From the NCBI GenBank assembly GCA_025917655.1, contig CP084617.1, positions 682,001-746,000 of the forward strand: a stretch of 64,000 nt of DNA. The letters are read 5' to 3'. A program made the position numbers and the translations under genes. Every line of letters begins with the position of its first letter. Position 1 is the stretch's first letter. Source of the stretch: Chlorella sorokiniana. Taxonomy: Eukaryota; Chlorophyta; Trebouxiophyceae; Chlorellales; Chlorellaceae. Shown piece after piece: positions 1 through 12,759 of this stretch. The notes beneath the pieces were generated by a model. That model did no database searches. It was not told the DNA's origin and saw only the letters and a list, made by a program, of their open reading frames with translations.

Positions 1-3000
1 CAGCCTCGCAGCACCTCTGCTGCCAGCTTGCGCAGCTCTGGATCCGAGTGGAGGGTGAGGCGGGTCTTCACCACACGCAGCAGGCCTGCTCTCACAAGGG
101 GGGGGGGGGGGGCGGCCAAGGGGGAACCTGAGTACCAACCAACCACCTCGGGAGGACACAATTGCTCACAGGCGGCGGCAGGGCTGGGACAGCCACGAAC
201 AGGTGAGGCCCCCGAGCACACATAGCAGCACTCGATGCCCTGCCCGCCACCCACCCGACTGCTCCAGCGTTGGCGGTTCCAGGGGCAGCAGGCGCAGCAG
301 GCGCAGGCCCGCCTCCACCACGTGCCCCTCGCCGCCCTCCGCCGCCGCCTCCTCCAGCCACCTGCAGGCGAGGCAAAAGTGAGGATGGCGGAGGTGAGAA
401 GGTGTGAGGAGGGGGCGGTCGGGCTGCAGAATGTGCAGGTGCACGGCTGCTGCACAAGTCAGGCAGCTGATGCGAGGAAAGATGGAGGAGGCCAGCCAGC
501 TCAGGGATGGTCACAACACCCCGGCAGAATGCTCAGCAGGGCGGCAGCGTGCTCACGTGGCAACAGCCGCCATGCTGGCAGCATCCCCAGCCAGCAGCTC
601 CCAAGCCGCGTGGTCGGCCTGCCGCAGTTGCTGCGGGCGGGCGGGATGCGGGGGTGGGCCAACAGCGTGCGGTCGATCGGCGGGCAAGCGGCAGCAGTGG
701 GGGCGCTTCCTCGAGAACCCGCAACCGCCAGCAGCCCCTTGGAAGCGCCCTGCATGCTGCAGCCCCCAAACCTAACCCGCCAACACAGCTGGAGGCTGCA
801 GGGCCGGGAGAGGCACCGCAGGAGCTGATGGAGGCCTCTCACCATCAGCAGAGCGTGGCGCTGTGAGGGCGGCGCCTCCTGCACCAGCGACCGCAGCGCG
901 CCGTGCGCGCCCGAAGCCGCCAGCAGCACCGCCCTGGCCACCTGCTTGGCGCTGTCCCGCTGGGCGCGCAGCTGCGGGCGGTACAGCGGTACAGCAACGG
1001 GCAAGGGGGCAGTCAGCACCGGCAGCGGTTTGCTTGATGATTCCCCGGCTGACAGCCAGCTGCCTGCAGGCAACGCGGCTCAACCTCCGCTGGCCGCTCT
1101 GCATTGGTCACCGCCATCTTGGCCGCTTTCACCCCTCCACCGCCCCCACCATCACACCACCATCACCAAACGCGTAGCATACACACACACACCTGCTCCT
1201 CGCTCATCCACTGCCGCTCCTTGCCCATCACCGCCGCCAGCCGCCGCTCCAAGCTCTTCTCCAGGTCGTCCTCGCTGGCCACCTCGCCTGCGGCGCCACA
1301 CAGCTTCAATTCATTAGCAATCTCAACGTCTTTGAGGAAAGGAGTAGCGGCCGCCAGGAGGGAGGAGCGGCAGCCAGCCGGCCGAGCAGGAGCAACGACT
1401 GGAGCAGCAGGGCGGCAAGCGCTGCCGGATGGGGGCAGCCAGCAAATGCGCCAGCAGGGCTGCCACACAGTACGTCGCCGGGCATGGGGCAGGCATGGCA
1501 GCAGCAGGCAGAGCCGCACCATCCTCCCGCTTCTTGCGCTGCTTCTGCTGTTGCTGCCGCGCCGGCGCCTCAGCGCGGTCGCTCTCCTCGTCGTCCCCCC
1601 AGTCCAGCTCCTTTCCAATCTCGCTGGACCGGATGAAGCGCCAGATGGCGCCAGCACCGGTCTCTGCGCAGCGTGGCGGGCACATGTGGGATGCTGCTCC
1701 CGCTGTGTGAGGCCGTCAGCCACATGTGGCGTGAGAAGGCATGGCAAACATCACAATAAAGGGCAGGAAGCAACAAACAGAAGCTGGACAAGTGAGCGTT
1801 CTGCAAACGCAGGAGCGCGGGAGGCATCTGCCCGGCCGGAGCAGCGCCAGAACGACGACACGTCAGCCACACCCACCTCCCCCGCCAATCCCCGCATCCT
1901 GTTTGCCCGCCGAGCGCGGGCGCTTGATGCTCACGCCGCGCGCGGTGGCTGCAGGTGGAGCCGCGGAGCAGGGGGTGCTGGGGCTTAGAGCAGACAGGTG
2001 GCCAGCGCCCTCACTGGCTGCCAAGCATGTGCTCCCTCTCACGCAGTGACAGGTTGGGCGACGAAAGGCAACAACACGAGTCAAGCTGGAACTCACAAGA
2101 CTTGAGCGGCCGAGCATCCCCCAGTCGTCGTCATCATCGTCGCCGTCGGACGCCGGTGCCGCCGCCGCCGCCTCCTGGGCGCTCGGCTTGCGCTTGCGGC
2201 CCAGCGAGCCCCCGCTGACCAGCTGGACGGACAGGAGCACGGGATGGGGGCAAGGGGAGGCCAGCAGGCCAGTCAAGGTTTGTGAAGCCAAAGGCTGTGA
2301 TAACGCTCCACACCACATCCTGCCCCTCTGGCGGTTTGCGCGCCGACAACAACCACAGCCTGCAGCAGCGCAGGCTGCATGCCGCTGCATGGCCGCCCCG
2401 CCAAGGCGCACATGCCCCCTGCCCCCACCAACCCACCCACCCACCCACCCACCCACACAAAAAAAAGACAAACACAGCAAGCACCAACCTTCTCAGGCTC
2501 GGCTGCCACCCCTTCAGGCTCTCCCCCTCCTCCTCCTCGTCGGCAGCCATGTCCAGCAGCCGCGCCGCCTCACGCAGCCCCGACAGCATGGCTCCCCCAA
2601 CTGTGTCGGGGTGCTCCCTGGCCGTGTGCTCCCCGCAAACAGCAGCCGACGGCCGACCTGCACGCGGCACCAGAGGCGGTCCTCAAGGCTGGGTTCACCC
2701 AAGGGAGCCAACCGGGAGGGGGCACCCCCGGGTGGAAGGCCGGCCGGCATGAGGGCAGGCCCGGCCCAGTGCTCCAGCCAGCCGCCAGTCCGCTGGAGCG
2801 AGGAGGACTGCCCAGCTGGCAGCGCCACACGTGAAACGGCCCCAGCAAGGCGACTCTGGTCAGTATCCCCCGGACCCAACACACGCACAACTATGCGCCG
2901 CCGCCGCGCGGTGCTTCACGCCGGCCCCACCACCCCCCGGCGCCGGTGCTTCACACCGCCCCCACCAGCGCCCACCACCCACCGGCTGGGCCAGCTGGTC

Positions 3001-6000
3001 GTACTGCTGGCCGGAGGCGCCCACCGCCACGAACGAGTAGCTGCCTCGCGAGTAGGGCTCTGCGCGAGGTGTGTGTGTGTGTGTGTGGGGGGGCGGGGTG
3101 TGTGTGTGTGTGTGTGGGGGCGGGGCAGCCGGGGAGAGGCTGTCGCCTCAGCTGTGCTCCACCGCATACTTTCATACTGTCGTGCGGCTACCGCCGGCCC
3201 TCGCCGCCAGACCGTCGCTCGACATGCTCCCGACCGAGCTTCGAGCGCTTGAAGCCTTTGGTATCCCCAGGTAGCGCATGGAACAAGGCTGCCCGCCCTC
3301 AGAGGCCTTGCTGCAATGGCAGCCCCACCTGAGGCCCACTTGGTGGCGGCGTAGGCGGTGGGCTGCGGCACCTCCACCCCCGGGTGCACGCGGCGCAGCA
3401 CCTCCAGGCACGCATCCCGCAGCTCCTCGGCGCTCTGCTCCTCGGCGGCCCGGCGGCGGCACCTGCACAGGGGGCGCCACGGGCCGCTCTGTGCTGGCAA
3501 CAGGGAATCGCAACGGGAGTGCAACGGGGGCAGCGGGACAGGCTGCGGGGCCGCACCCGACACGAGCGCCGCCAGCGTGTTGGCGCCGCTGAAGCGGTGG
3601 AAGTTCCAGAACATGAAGCAGCGGCCGCGCTCTCGCCTGCAGGGCAGACGGTGTATACAGGCGGCGGCAGTCGGTGGGGACAGGCGGTGTGTCAGGGCCA
3701 GGGCCCACACCACCGCGTCGCTTCAGGGCCACATTCAGTTCAACACATTCCGCAGCAGCACTGCAACCAGTCTGCCGCCTGGCTGGCCGCACCCGACGGC
3801 TCCCCCGCCACACCAAAGTAGTCCACAGAGTCGTCCCAAAAGACGGTGGGAAACTCCAGCACCACCTGCAAGGGCAGAATGTGGTGGATAGGGAGGTGGT
3901 GGGGCAAGGGCAGTGACAGGGGCCCCAGCAGGGACTTTGATGGAGCATACCGGCTGGCTGGTGGCTGGCTGGCCTGACCCAGCGCAGGGCGGCCGCGCAG
4001 GAAATGCGGGACGCGATGCCCCAGCAAGCGCGTTTGCAGCACGGCAACGTGAGCGGCACAGCACCCGCAGCAGCACTAAACTCGATACCCCCAGCCTGGT
4101 TACCTTGTTCAAGTCGCCAAAGCCCAGCTTCCGCACGGCTTCCTGCTTCCAGGCGGGCAGCTCCGGCACGAAACGCAGCGCCCCGCCTTGAGCACGCCCA
4201 GCGGCACCGTCACGACAACAGCGTCCGCAGCGTGCACGGCGCCCGCAGCCGTCACCACCGCCACGCCCGGCCCTCATCTCGGATCTGCCTCAGGCGGAGG
4301 AGGGGGAGGGGGGGGCGCGGCGGGGGCGGGGGCGCGGGGGCATTCAAAAACATGATGCGGTGTGCCGCCCCCAAAAGAACGGCAAGGAACCGAATCTGGA
4401 TGCCCGGTGCGAGTGAATTAGGTAGGGGTTGCAGCTGTGGCGCTGCGAGGCTGGCCAGGCCAGCAGAGTTCAGGCAGGGGCACAGCAGACAGCCATGCTG
4501 GCCGCCCTGCCACCAGCCCGCCTTGTCCAGTGGGCGCCCGCTCAGCTGCCCCCTCCACGCCTGCGCCTCCCACACCCTCCAGCCGCCAACCACCAACCCA
4601 CCTTCCGCCAAATTGAAAACCATAGCCCATACTCATACTCTCATGCACCGCCATCACCTTCCCGCCCACCCACCTCCACCACAGGCGTGCTGAGCTGCAC
4701 GACGTCCGCCAGCGCCGTCGCCAGCGCGGCAAACACGGCGTCGTAGCCCCCGGCACCATGCAGTGCGCCCCGCCAAAGCCGCCCGCATCTTCATCCTGGT
4801 TCCAGTGCAGAGCTGAGATCTGGCGGAATGAGAGAGGGGGGCGCGTGGTGTAGGAGTGTGTGTGGGGGCGAGGTCAGTGAGAAAACTGTAAGTGCAAGCA
4901 TACAAACATTAACAACCCTCTGCACGAACACGCACACACCCACCGCCCCGCGCACCTCGTCCAGCCTGGCGCTGCAGCCGTACTCCAGGTTGGCCCAGTG
5001 CCAGTGCAGCAGGCGGCGCTGGTCGGACGTCATGGGCGGCGGCGGCGGCGGCGCGGCCTGCCCCTGCTCGCCCTCGGCAGGCGCGGCGGCCGTGTCAGCC
5101 GCAGCCGCAGGCTCGACGGGCGGCTCCGCGGCGGCTGCCCCAGCTGCCTGGCCGCCTTCGGACGCTGCCTCGGCTTCGGGCGCGGCGGCCGCGGGCTCGG
5201 CGGGTGCAGCAGCTTGCTGGTTGGGCGTGGGGAGGCGAGCACCGACGCCAGGAAGTCGTCCACGGCCTGCTGCTCGCTCGGCGGCGCTGCTGAGCTGGCG
5301 CCCGCCGCCGCGCCGCCAGGCTGGCCGCCGCCGCCGCCGCCCAGCAGCAGCTCACCCACCAAGTCCATGCCCAGGTCTGGAAGCTCTGCAGCCAGGCCCA
5401 TGGCGGCATCTGCCACGGGGGCGGCGGCGGCGCCGCCGCCGGCTCGATCAGCATCGCCAGCGCGCTTTCCACCTCGGCATCTGGCGGCGCCGGCGGCACG
5501 GCCGTGCTGCCTGCCGCTGGGCGCCGGCCTCGGCTGCCGCCGCGCCTCCCCGGCCGCCGCGGCGGCCTCCCTGCTGCTGGCGCTGCCGCAGCGGGGCGGC
5601 GGCGGCGGCCTGCCGCCGCTCCACGGCGCGGTCGATCAGCTCGCCGTAGGACAGCTCAGCGGCCTGCTCCTCCGGCATCTCCTCCAGCGCCTCCGCCACG
5701 TCATCCATCAGCTCGTCACGCAGCCTGCGGTGGTGACAGAGAAAGCGCGGAAAATACTCGAGATCACAGTGCCCAACAGTCCACTGCCTCAATGCGTGCA
5801 TGTGCCGGCCGCTCCTCCCTGCAAGCAGCCCCGCCAGCCAGCCTGCCGACCAGCACTGGTTGTGCGGCAAACAGGTGGCTGTGGTTACCGTATCCTGCCC
5901 CCCTCTCTCACTTTTCCACGGCGGCGTCCAGCTCCGGCGGCACAGCCCGCCCCGTGGCGGCGTCCAGCAGCGGCAGCACCTCGCCCAGCTCGTGAAGGCG

Positions 6001-8423
6001 CATGCCCAGCTGCCTGCGGGACGGCGACAGACGAAGCGAAATCAATGCAGGCCAGCAGAGACGCCTGGGCGGCGCAGGTCGGCGCGGTCAGCCATGCTGT
6101 CAAGCTGCTAAATCGGGATGCTGGCAAAGAGGGTGGCGCAGCGGGTTGGGCCCCGGCAGAGCGGCAGGCTGTGTCGGCCAGGCAGCACAAGCAGCGGCGG
6201 CGGCCCACTTGGCCAGAACGGCGGAGGGGTCGGAGCGCAGCCCCTTCTCCACATCGGGGCTGGTGCCGGTGATGATGGAGGCGCCTGCGGGGGGGGATAG
6301 AACAGGTAAGTACGCTTGTTTTGCAACGCTGCCTCTATAGCACACCCACCCACCCAAACCCCCTCTCTGGCTGCAGGCTGGGTCCAGCAGGGCCTGTGCA
6401 GCTGCTCCGATGCGCCCTGCACCCCAAAAAGCTGCAGCCAGGCGGCAGGGTGCGCAGCGCCCCACAGGCCACCCACCCAGGTCCACGGGGCGGTGAAGCC
6501 GCCGCCAGCGAAGGAGTGCACGCGCCCGCCCACGCGGTCCCGCGCCTCCAGGACCGTCACGTTGGCGCCATTGCGCTGCAAGCAGAGGAGCCCCCAGAAG
6601 AAAGCATCTCGCTTGATGAGGCACCTGTTCCATGGCGGCCGTCCGTGGTTGAGCTTTGCGCGCCCTCCACCGCATAACCCCTTCGCCATCCCATCTCCCA
6701 CCATCACACTGCACCCTTCCATTCACCATGAAACAAGAGAGAAAGCCGAAAGGCTGTCTAGAAAGCACTGCAACACATCCCTCACCATGCAGGGCCCGAC
6801 ACCGGGACCCCAACCCCGCCGGCCCACCTTGAGGTGCAGCGCTGCGGTGAGCCCCGCGGGCCCCGCCCCCACCACCACCACGCGCCAGCGGCGGCGCCGC
6901 GCCTCCGCGCGCTGCCGCCGCCGCTCCTCCTTCTTGCGGGCCTTGTACCAGGGGGGTGTCGCGGCTGGCAAGGAAGTCCATGACCTGGAGGAAAGAACGC
7001 AAGATAGAGAATACAGGTCAGCGTGACTGAACCAACAGAAACCAAAAGAGCTGAAACGCAGGAAGCCAGCAAAGGATGGACGGCCAGCATTGGAATGCGA
7101 GCCTGGCTCCATCGGGGTCTCTGGCCGGGACGACAGCCAGGGTTTGGCGGGCAAGGCAAGCGGCTTGGCATTAGGAAACGGGCGGCGCCAAGGCGCCCAT
7201 CGCCAACACAAGCACGACACCGTCCCCGCAAGAACAAGCCTGGCCTGCATCAGCGGTCAGCGTTCGGCGGCGGCAGCCAACCCACCCAGCCGCGGATGAG
7301 GGCCTTGCGGTCGGAGAGGTCAGCGCCCAGGGCCTCCCCCGCTGCCTTGCGCAGCTGTTTCTCAGTGGTGGACTGCAGAAGGAGGGTTTGGCGGGGCGGG
7401 GGGACGGCAAAAAGTGCGAGTGAGGGCGGAGTGATGCAACAGGGGGCTCCCAGGAATGGGCTGCCGCACTGGGACTGGCTGTCCCGCTCGCGGCAGCACC
7501 AGCAGCAACGGGCTGCCAGGCTGGCCAGCTTCCGGGCAGCCCCACCTCCAGGTCCACCGTCGTCATGATGTCGTACAGCTTCTCCGCCACCTCCTCGTCG
7601 CTCGGGCGGCGCCGGCGGGGGAGGCCGCTCCAGCCGCAGCCTCCACCCGCGCCGCCAGCTCAGGCGGCAGCGGAACGCGCGGGTCACCCCGCAGCAGCCC
7701 AAAGTTGATGGCGCCCTGGCGCTGCAGGAAGGCGTGTGCGGCGCGCACCATGGCCTCCCTGCCCGGGCGCAGCCGCGGCTGCGGCAGCAGGGGGTCGGAT
7801 GGAACGATGTGTGCAGGATGCGGGCGGCAGAACGGCGGCGCCGGCAACTGCTCTTCAAAGGCCGTGACGTGAGATGAAGCACAGCAGCGACAGGCAATCC
7901 ACCTGCACACTCGTCCTCTGTTAGAAAGCGGGTGATGTCGGCATCCCACTTGCCCAGCACAATGTTCCTGCAAGGAGTTGCAAGCGCGGGCGTGGAGAAG
8001 CGTGGGAGGCATGCCAGGAGAAGCAGCTGCAGGGGCACCCAGAGCACCAGGCAGGTTTTTGCTGCAAGGGCTGCCGCAGGTCACGGGTGTGCTGAGCTGG
8101 GTGCGCCCAGAGCAATCTGGGGAAGGGTGCAGGGGACGCAGCGCCTCCCAAACTCCCGCCAAAAGCAGGTGGGGCTGGCAGCCGCGCCTGGCGCAGCACC
8201 CTGCGCTGCAACGCTGGCGCGCACCTGGCCTCTCTGTACTCGGGTGCGCAGTGCGCAAGCGCAGCTGCTCTGCCTTGTTGAGCCCATACGAGCGCAGGCC
8301 CGCCTGAACGGTGGCTCTGCCGGCTGGGTAGGCGGCGTCCTCTCCCGCCGCCGCACGGCCCTTCCTTGTGGCCGCCCGGGCAGAATAGCGCGCCCCACCC
8401 TTGTGGTAGCCCTGCTGCACCAT
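1..8423 (-). CDS. LDL3-like lysine-specific histone demethylase (SWIRM + DEK_C-like + amine oxidase + TFIIS-N-like), 3' end off window
   Basis: Flavin-dependent amine oxidase of the LSD1/KDM1 type, expected to remove methyl groups from histone H3K4 in the nucleus. Reading down the minus strand: a SWIRM domain (about 7976-7680; motifs NIVLGKWDADITRFLTEDE and FLQRQGAINFG); a DEK_C-like helical segment (about 7600-7290; EALGADLSDRKALIR); the FAD dinucleotide motif VVVVGAGPAGLTAAL (about 6890-6835); VTVLEARDRVGGRV (about 6580-6530); the substrate-lobe stretch GFGDLNKV, with the lysine that corresponds to LSD1 Lys661 (about 4120); EFPTVFWDDSVDYFG (about 3860); and the C-terminal FAD motif FAGEHTAREHPDTVGGA (about 2640). 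A long acidic and charged tail follows. The last part (about 1-350) resembles a TFIIS N-terminal (LW) domain, with HSDPELRKLAAEVLRG. Many introns. The start at 8423 is the first true ATG in frame before the SWIRM exon; the stop lies left of the window. LDL3-type is inferred from the domain set; the demethylase assignment is firm. Confidence 0.87.
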
Positions 8424-8711
8424 TGCAGCGCTGTTTAGTCCTTCTCCAGGCCCTTCGCCGCTGGCTGGCAAGCTAGCACGTGCCGGGCATCAGAGGACGT
8501 GCCGATCTGTCCTGCAGCAGCTCCACCGACCCTGGCGGTGACTAGATGCACAGCCGTCCCGCCCAGAAGGGGCTGGCTTCCTCCACCCAAGCTCGCAGCA
8601 CGCACATCACGTGCATGCTAGAGAAGCGCTGAGGAGGCCAGGATTCGAAGCAAGGTTCAAGGGAAACTTGTGTCATACCAGCGTGAGGCCGCGTGATTGT
8701 CGCTGGGCAAC
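8424..8711. promoter_or_regulatory. Divergent promoter region, demethylase / NTF2
   Basis: These 288 bases separate the start codons of two genes that point away from each other, so both promoters must lie here or overlap. No TATA-like box was recognised. The assignment rests on gene geometry only. Confidence 0.45.
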
Positions 8712-9580
8712 ATGGCAGAGCAACTCGACGAGATTGCTAAGGTATTGTGCAGTGGGCAATGTAGATCAGGGATGCTGCAGATTTTGCAGCGTCAGGACGC
8801 CGCGCCCTGCCCTACCCAGCCGCTTCCCACAGTCGACTCGATCAAACACTGGCCGCCTTTCATTCCCTTGCTGGTTTGCAGGCCTTCACCACGCACTACT
8901 ACAACACCTTTGACACCGCACGTGCCAACCTTGCGCCGCTGTACCAGGACCAGAGCTTGCTGACCTTCGAGGGCCTGAAGTTTCAGGGCACGCAGCAGGT
9001 GAGCTTGCTGAGCTCCCTGCCGCAAACAATGCAATCCACGAGCGGGGAAACATGCTTGCACGGCTGCAGTGGGGATGGGAGGCAGGGGGCGGCGGTTGCG
9101 CGCTGCAAGTGTCAGGCAGGCTTTGCAGGCACCGTGTTTCAGCCCTGTCGCTTGCTTGCAGATCATCGGCAAGCTGACCTCGCTGCCATTTCAGCAGTGC
9201 AAGCACCACATCAGCTCGCTGGACGCGCAGCCCAGCCTCAGCGGCGGCGTGCTGGTGTTTGTGACGGGGCAGCTGCTGGTGAGCCGTCGGGCCTGCGGCG
9301 CTCCCGCTGGATGCCTGGCTGGCTTGCCGGTGTGCCGCCTCAGCTGAGAACCCCGCTGTTGACTGGTTGCAGGCCGACAATGAGACCAACCCCCTCAAGT
9401 TCAGCCAGACCTTCCACCTTGCTCCCGTTGGCGGCTCCTACGTCGTGACCAACGACCTGTTCCGGTGCGGAGCTGGCTGCCACGTTCTCATTTGACGCAT
9501 CTGCTCACAGCAGCAAACTAAGCATGCGTCGCCTCAACCCTTGAAATGTTGCGCTGCCTTGCAGGTTGAACTATGCCTGA
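8712..9580 (+). CDS. NTF2: Nuclear transport factor 2 (NTF2)
   Basis: NTF2 carries Ran-GDP back into the nucleus through FxFG nucleoporins. Five exons can be placed exactly: 8712-8741, 8882-8998, 9162-9278, 9373-9464 and 9565-9580. They give 123 residues plus stop, the normal length for the family. The protein begins MAEQLDEIAKAFTTHYYNTF and shows the NTF2 core (ALAPLYQDQSLLTFEG-like, LPFQQCKHHISSLDAQPS, GGVLVFVTGQL, KFSQTFHLAPVGGSYVVTND) and the classic C-terminal ending FRLNYA. All introns are GT-AG. A TGTAA poly(A)-type signal sits at 9720-9724, 140 bases after the stop. No odd features. Confidence 0.96.
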
Positions 9581-9938
9581 GTTCCCTGCTCTGAAGGCAT
9601 CTTGGGAATGGCTTGCGTCCACCTTTGCCCTGCCGCTGTCAGCTGCAATACTTGTCGACAGCATGCTTCCCATGCGTCAGATGGCAGTCGAGGGAGAGAT
9701 GCATTGTGGAGTTGGTGCCTGTAATCCTGCAGCGGTAATCCTACGGTGGCCCAGACTGCTGAAGAACGGCACGAAGCACCTTACAAAGCTGTACCCTGCC
9801 CTGCCACCCCCGACAGGGCAGTTTTTGTGAACCGCAAGACTGTTGCACGCCTGATGCAGCACTACAAGGGCCCAAACAAAACAAGCACAGCAGACAGGAG
9901 GCACAGCCAGCCAGCGAGAGGATTTCCATGGAAGGGGT
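9581..9938. other. Convergent 3' region, NTF2 / histone H4
   Basis: This stretch holds the 3' UTR of NTF2 (with TGTAA at 9720-9724) and the distal 3' flank of the H4 gene on the other strand. I see no gene in it. Confidence 0.5.
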
Positions 9939-9954
9939 GGTGTTGAATAACACC
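9939..9954 (-). terminator. Histone 3' stem-loop of H4
   Basis: On the minus strand, about 45 bases after the H4 stop, the sequence GGTGTT-ATTC-AACACC forms a 6-bp stem with a 4-base loop. The flanks AACT and ACCCC match the copies behind H3, H2B and H2A. This is the 3' processing hairpin of replication-dependent histone mRNAs. Confidence 0.9.
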
Positions 9955-9998
9955 AGTTGTTGTTTGTTTGGTCGATGAGGGCTTCAGTCAATCAGCGC

Positions 9999-11019
<1,021 letters not shown>

Positions 11020-11064
11020 GCGTCCGCTGGCAGGCCAAGGCCTCGCAACCAACACAACCCAACT

Positions 11065-11080
11065 GGTGTTATTAAACACC
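11065..11080 (+). terminator. Histone 3' stem-loop of H3
   Basis: GGTGTT-ATTA-AACACC, a 6-bp stem with a 4-base loop, 45 bases after the H3 stop. It has the same AACT and ACCCC flanks as the other three copies. Confidence 0.9.
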
Positions 11081-11593
11081 ACCCCTTCCACGGAAATCCG
11101 CTTGCTGCCTTGTCTGTCCCAGAGACATTGCGTATTGCTGTGGGGCACATTCAAGTCATTGACTTGAGAGGTCCCCATCGTGAATTGGTGTTGAGAGCCT
11201 GTCCCAATCTACATGTCTGCTTTGGATTGGATCGCTATCCCGTGTGCCCTGTCTTTGTGGCAGCCAGGTGCCCTGTGCCTGCCGATGCCATGCTCACACG
11301 TGGCTGTGGTTCAGTGCCTCGTGGCAGCCAATCCTGTCCTGCCCTTGGATATTCCCGCCCACCAGCCACCCAGACATACACCCAGCTGGCACACAAATCT
11401 AGACAGAGAGCACAAGCATGCAAGGCGTGCCTGGGACGGCGGCTTGTAATGGCGGTGTTGCACAACACCAACTGGGGAGAGAGACGAAGGGCATGCATCG
11501 AGGGCAACCTGTTCCTGCTGCCGAAACCCCTCACAAGAACAGAAGATGAGCGTGCACGCAAAAGCCCCAAGCCCAAGCTTCCAGTGGAGAGGT
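11081..11593. other. H3-H2B convergent spacer
   Basis: Spacer between the 3' ends of H3 (+) and H2B (-). I see no coding region. It contains one extra histone-type hairpin at 11454-11469 that belongs to no gene. Confidence 0.5.
11454..11469 (-). other. Orphan histone-type stem-loop
   Basis: GGTGTT-GCAC-AACACC on the + strand, GGTGTT-GTGC-AACACC on the - strand. The 6-bp stem is identical to the four genuine histone 3' hairpins. Its loop and flanks diverge; the minus-strand upstream flank CCCCAGTT is the closer match to the AACT consensus. No histone gene ends here. It may be the remnant of a lost histone gene or a chance-conserved copy. Confidence 0.6.
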
Positions 11594-11609
11594 GGTGTTG
11601 AATAACACC
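11594..11609 (-). terminator. Histone 3' stem-loop of H2B
   Basis: On the minus strand GGTGTT-ATTC-AACACC, starting 48 bases after the H2B stop. Same flanks as the H4, H3 and H2A copies. Confidence 0.9.
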
Positions 11610-11657
11610 AGTTGTTGATTGTAGATGTTGGGGTTCGCCAAAGGCAACGCGAGCCGC

Positions 11658-12026
11658 TTAGGCAGAGGTGAACTTGGTGACGGCCTTGGTGCCCTCAGAC
11701 ACGGCGTGCTTGGCCAGCTCGCCGGGCAGCACCAGGCGCACGGCGGTCTGGATCTCGCGGGAGGTCAGGGTGGGCTTCTTGTTCACGCGGGACAGCTGGG
11801 CGGCGGCGGTGGCGATCTTCTCAAACTGGTCGGCGATGAAGGAGTTGAGGATGGCCATGGACTTGGAGGAGATGCCGGTGTCGGGGTGCACCTGCTTGAG
11901 CACCTTGAAGATGTAGAGCTTGTAGCTCTCGGTGCCCTTGCTCTTCTTGGCCTTCTTGCTGCCCTCCTTGGCGGGCTTGGCGGCCTTCTTGACCGGGGCG
12001 GGCTTCTTGCCGGAGGTGGGAGCCAT
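11658..12026 (-). CDS. Histone H2B
   Basis: Intron-less gene of 122 residues plus stop. The lysine-rich tail ([20 protein letters not shown]) is followed by the histone fold, with [38 protein letters not shown] and [20 protein letters not shown]. The lysine before the TSA end corresponds to the ubiquitination region conserved in H2B. It pairs with H2A in the nucleosome and is transcribed divergently from the H2A gene across 312 bases. Confidence 0.98.
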   Translation of the reverse strand: MAPTSGKKPAPVKKAAKPAKEGSKKAKKSKGTESYKLYIFKVLKQVHPDTGISSKSMAILNSFIADQFEKIATAAAQLSRVNKKPTLTSREIQTAVRLVLPGELAKHAVSEGTKAVTKFTSA

Positions 12027-12338
12027 GGTGCTGGGGTTGGGGAGGTGGTGGTAGGTGGAAGAGTTGGGAATGGATGGCTGGGAGAGCGAGCGCGGCCGTT
12101 TTGTAGGGCTGCAAGCGATCGGGGGCGGGGCGTGCGGGGGCTGGCGCTGGGTGGGCCCTGGGGCGGCTGGAGGGGGCGCCCATCCGGGGCCCGCCAGGCG
12201 CGGCCCCTCGGTGGCCCCGACTCCCCAGCCTCTCGCCCGCCGTGGCCAGCATACAAAAGCCTGCCTCTGCACCCTCACCCTCACCCATTCCCCTCTCTCC
12301 ACACTCCTCTCCTCCTCACCAACCCAACCCCAGCAACC
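12027..12338. promoter_or_regulatory. Bidirectional H2B/H2A promoter
   Basis: 312 bases between the divergent starts. A TACAAAA TATA-like box stands on each side: 12252-12258 on + (81 bases before the H2A ATG) and 12099-12105 on - (73 bases before the H2B ATG). The 15-bp element shared with the H4/H3 promoter is at 12178-12192, between the two boxes. Confidence 0.75.
12178..12192 (-). promoter_or_regulatory. Shared histone promoter element, copy 2
   Basis: GCCCATCCGGGGCCC on +, the exact reverse complement of 10497-10511. It lies between the two TACAAAA boxes of the H2B/H2A promoter. Confidence 0.6.
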
Positions 12339-12719
12339 ATGTCTGGCCGTGGCAAGGGCAAGACCTCCGGCAAGAAGGCCGTGAGCAAGAGCTCCAAGGC
12401 GGGCCTGCAGTTCCCCGTGGGCCGCATCGCCCGCTACCTGAAGAAGGGCCGCTACGCTGAGCGCATCGGCGCCGGCGCCCCCGTGTACCTGGCCGCCGTG
12501 CTGGAGTACCTGGCCGCCGAGGTGCTGGAGCTGGCAGGCAACGCCGCCCGCGACAACAAGAAGACGCGCATCATCCCCCGCCACATCCAGCTGGCCGTGC
12601 GCAACGACGAGGAGCTGTCCAAGCTGCTGGCAGGCGTGACCATCGCCGAGGGCGGCGTGCTGCCCAACATCCACTCCGTGCTGCTGCCCAAGAAGACCGG
12701 CAAGAAGGCCGAGGCCTAA
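12339..12719 (+). CDS. Histone H2A
   Basis: Intron-less gene of 126 residues plus stop. It begins [20 protein letters not shown] and contains [20 protein letters not shown], the acidic-patch helix ([20 protein letters not shown]), and ends [11 protein letters not shown]. There is no SQ(E/D) motif at the end, so this is not an H2A.X, and it lacks the H2A.Z features; it is a canonical replication-coupled H2A. Confidence 0.98.
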   Translation: MSGRGKGKTSGKKAVSKSSKAGLQFPVGRIARYLKKGRYAERIGAGAPVYLAAVLEYLAAEVLELAGNAARDNKKTRIIPRHIQLAVRNDEELSKLLAGVTIAEGGVLPNIHSVLLPKKTGKKAEA

Positions 12720-12759
12720 GCCGGATCTCCTCTCAATCAAACAACAACAAACCCCAACT

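Noticed and set aside
2430-2456. (CCCA)n run resembling telomeric repeat
   Set aside because: Unit is CCCA, not the CCCTAAA type of green algae, and it lies inside a demethylase intron; a simple microsatellite.
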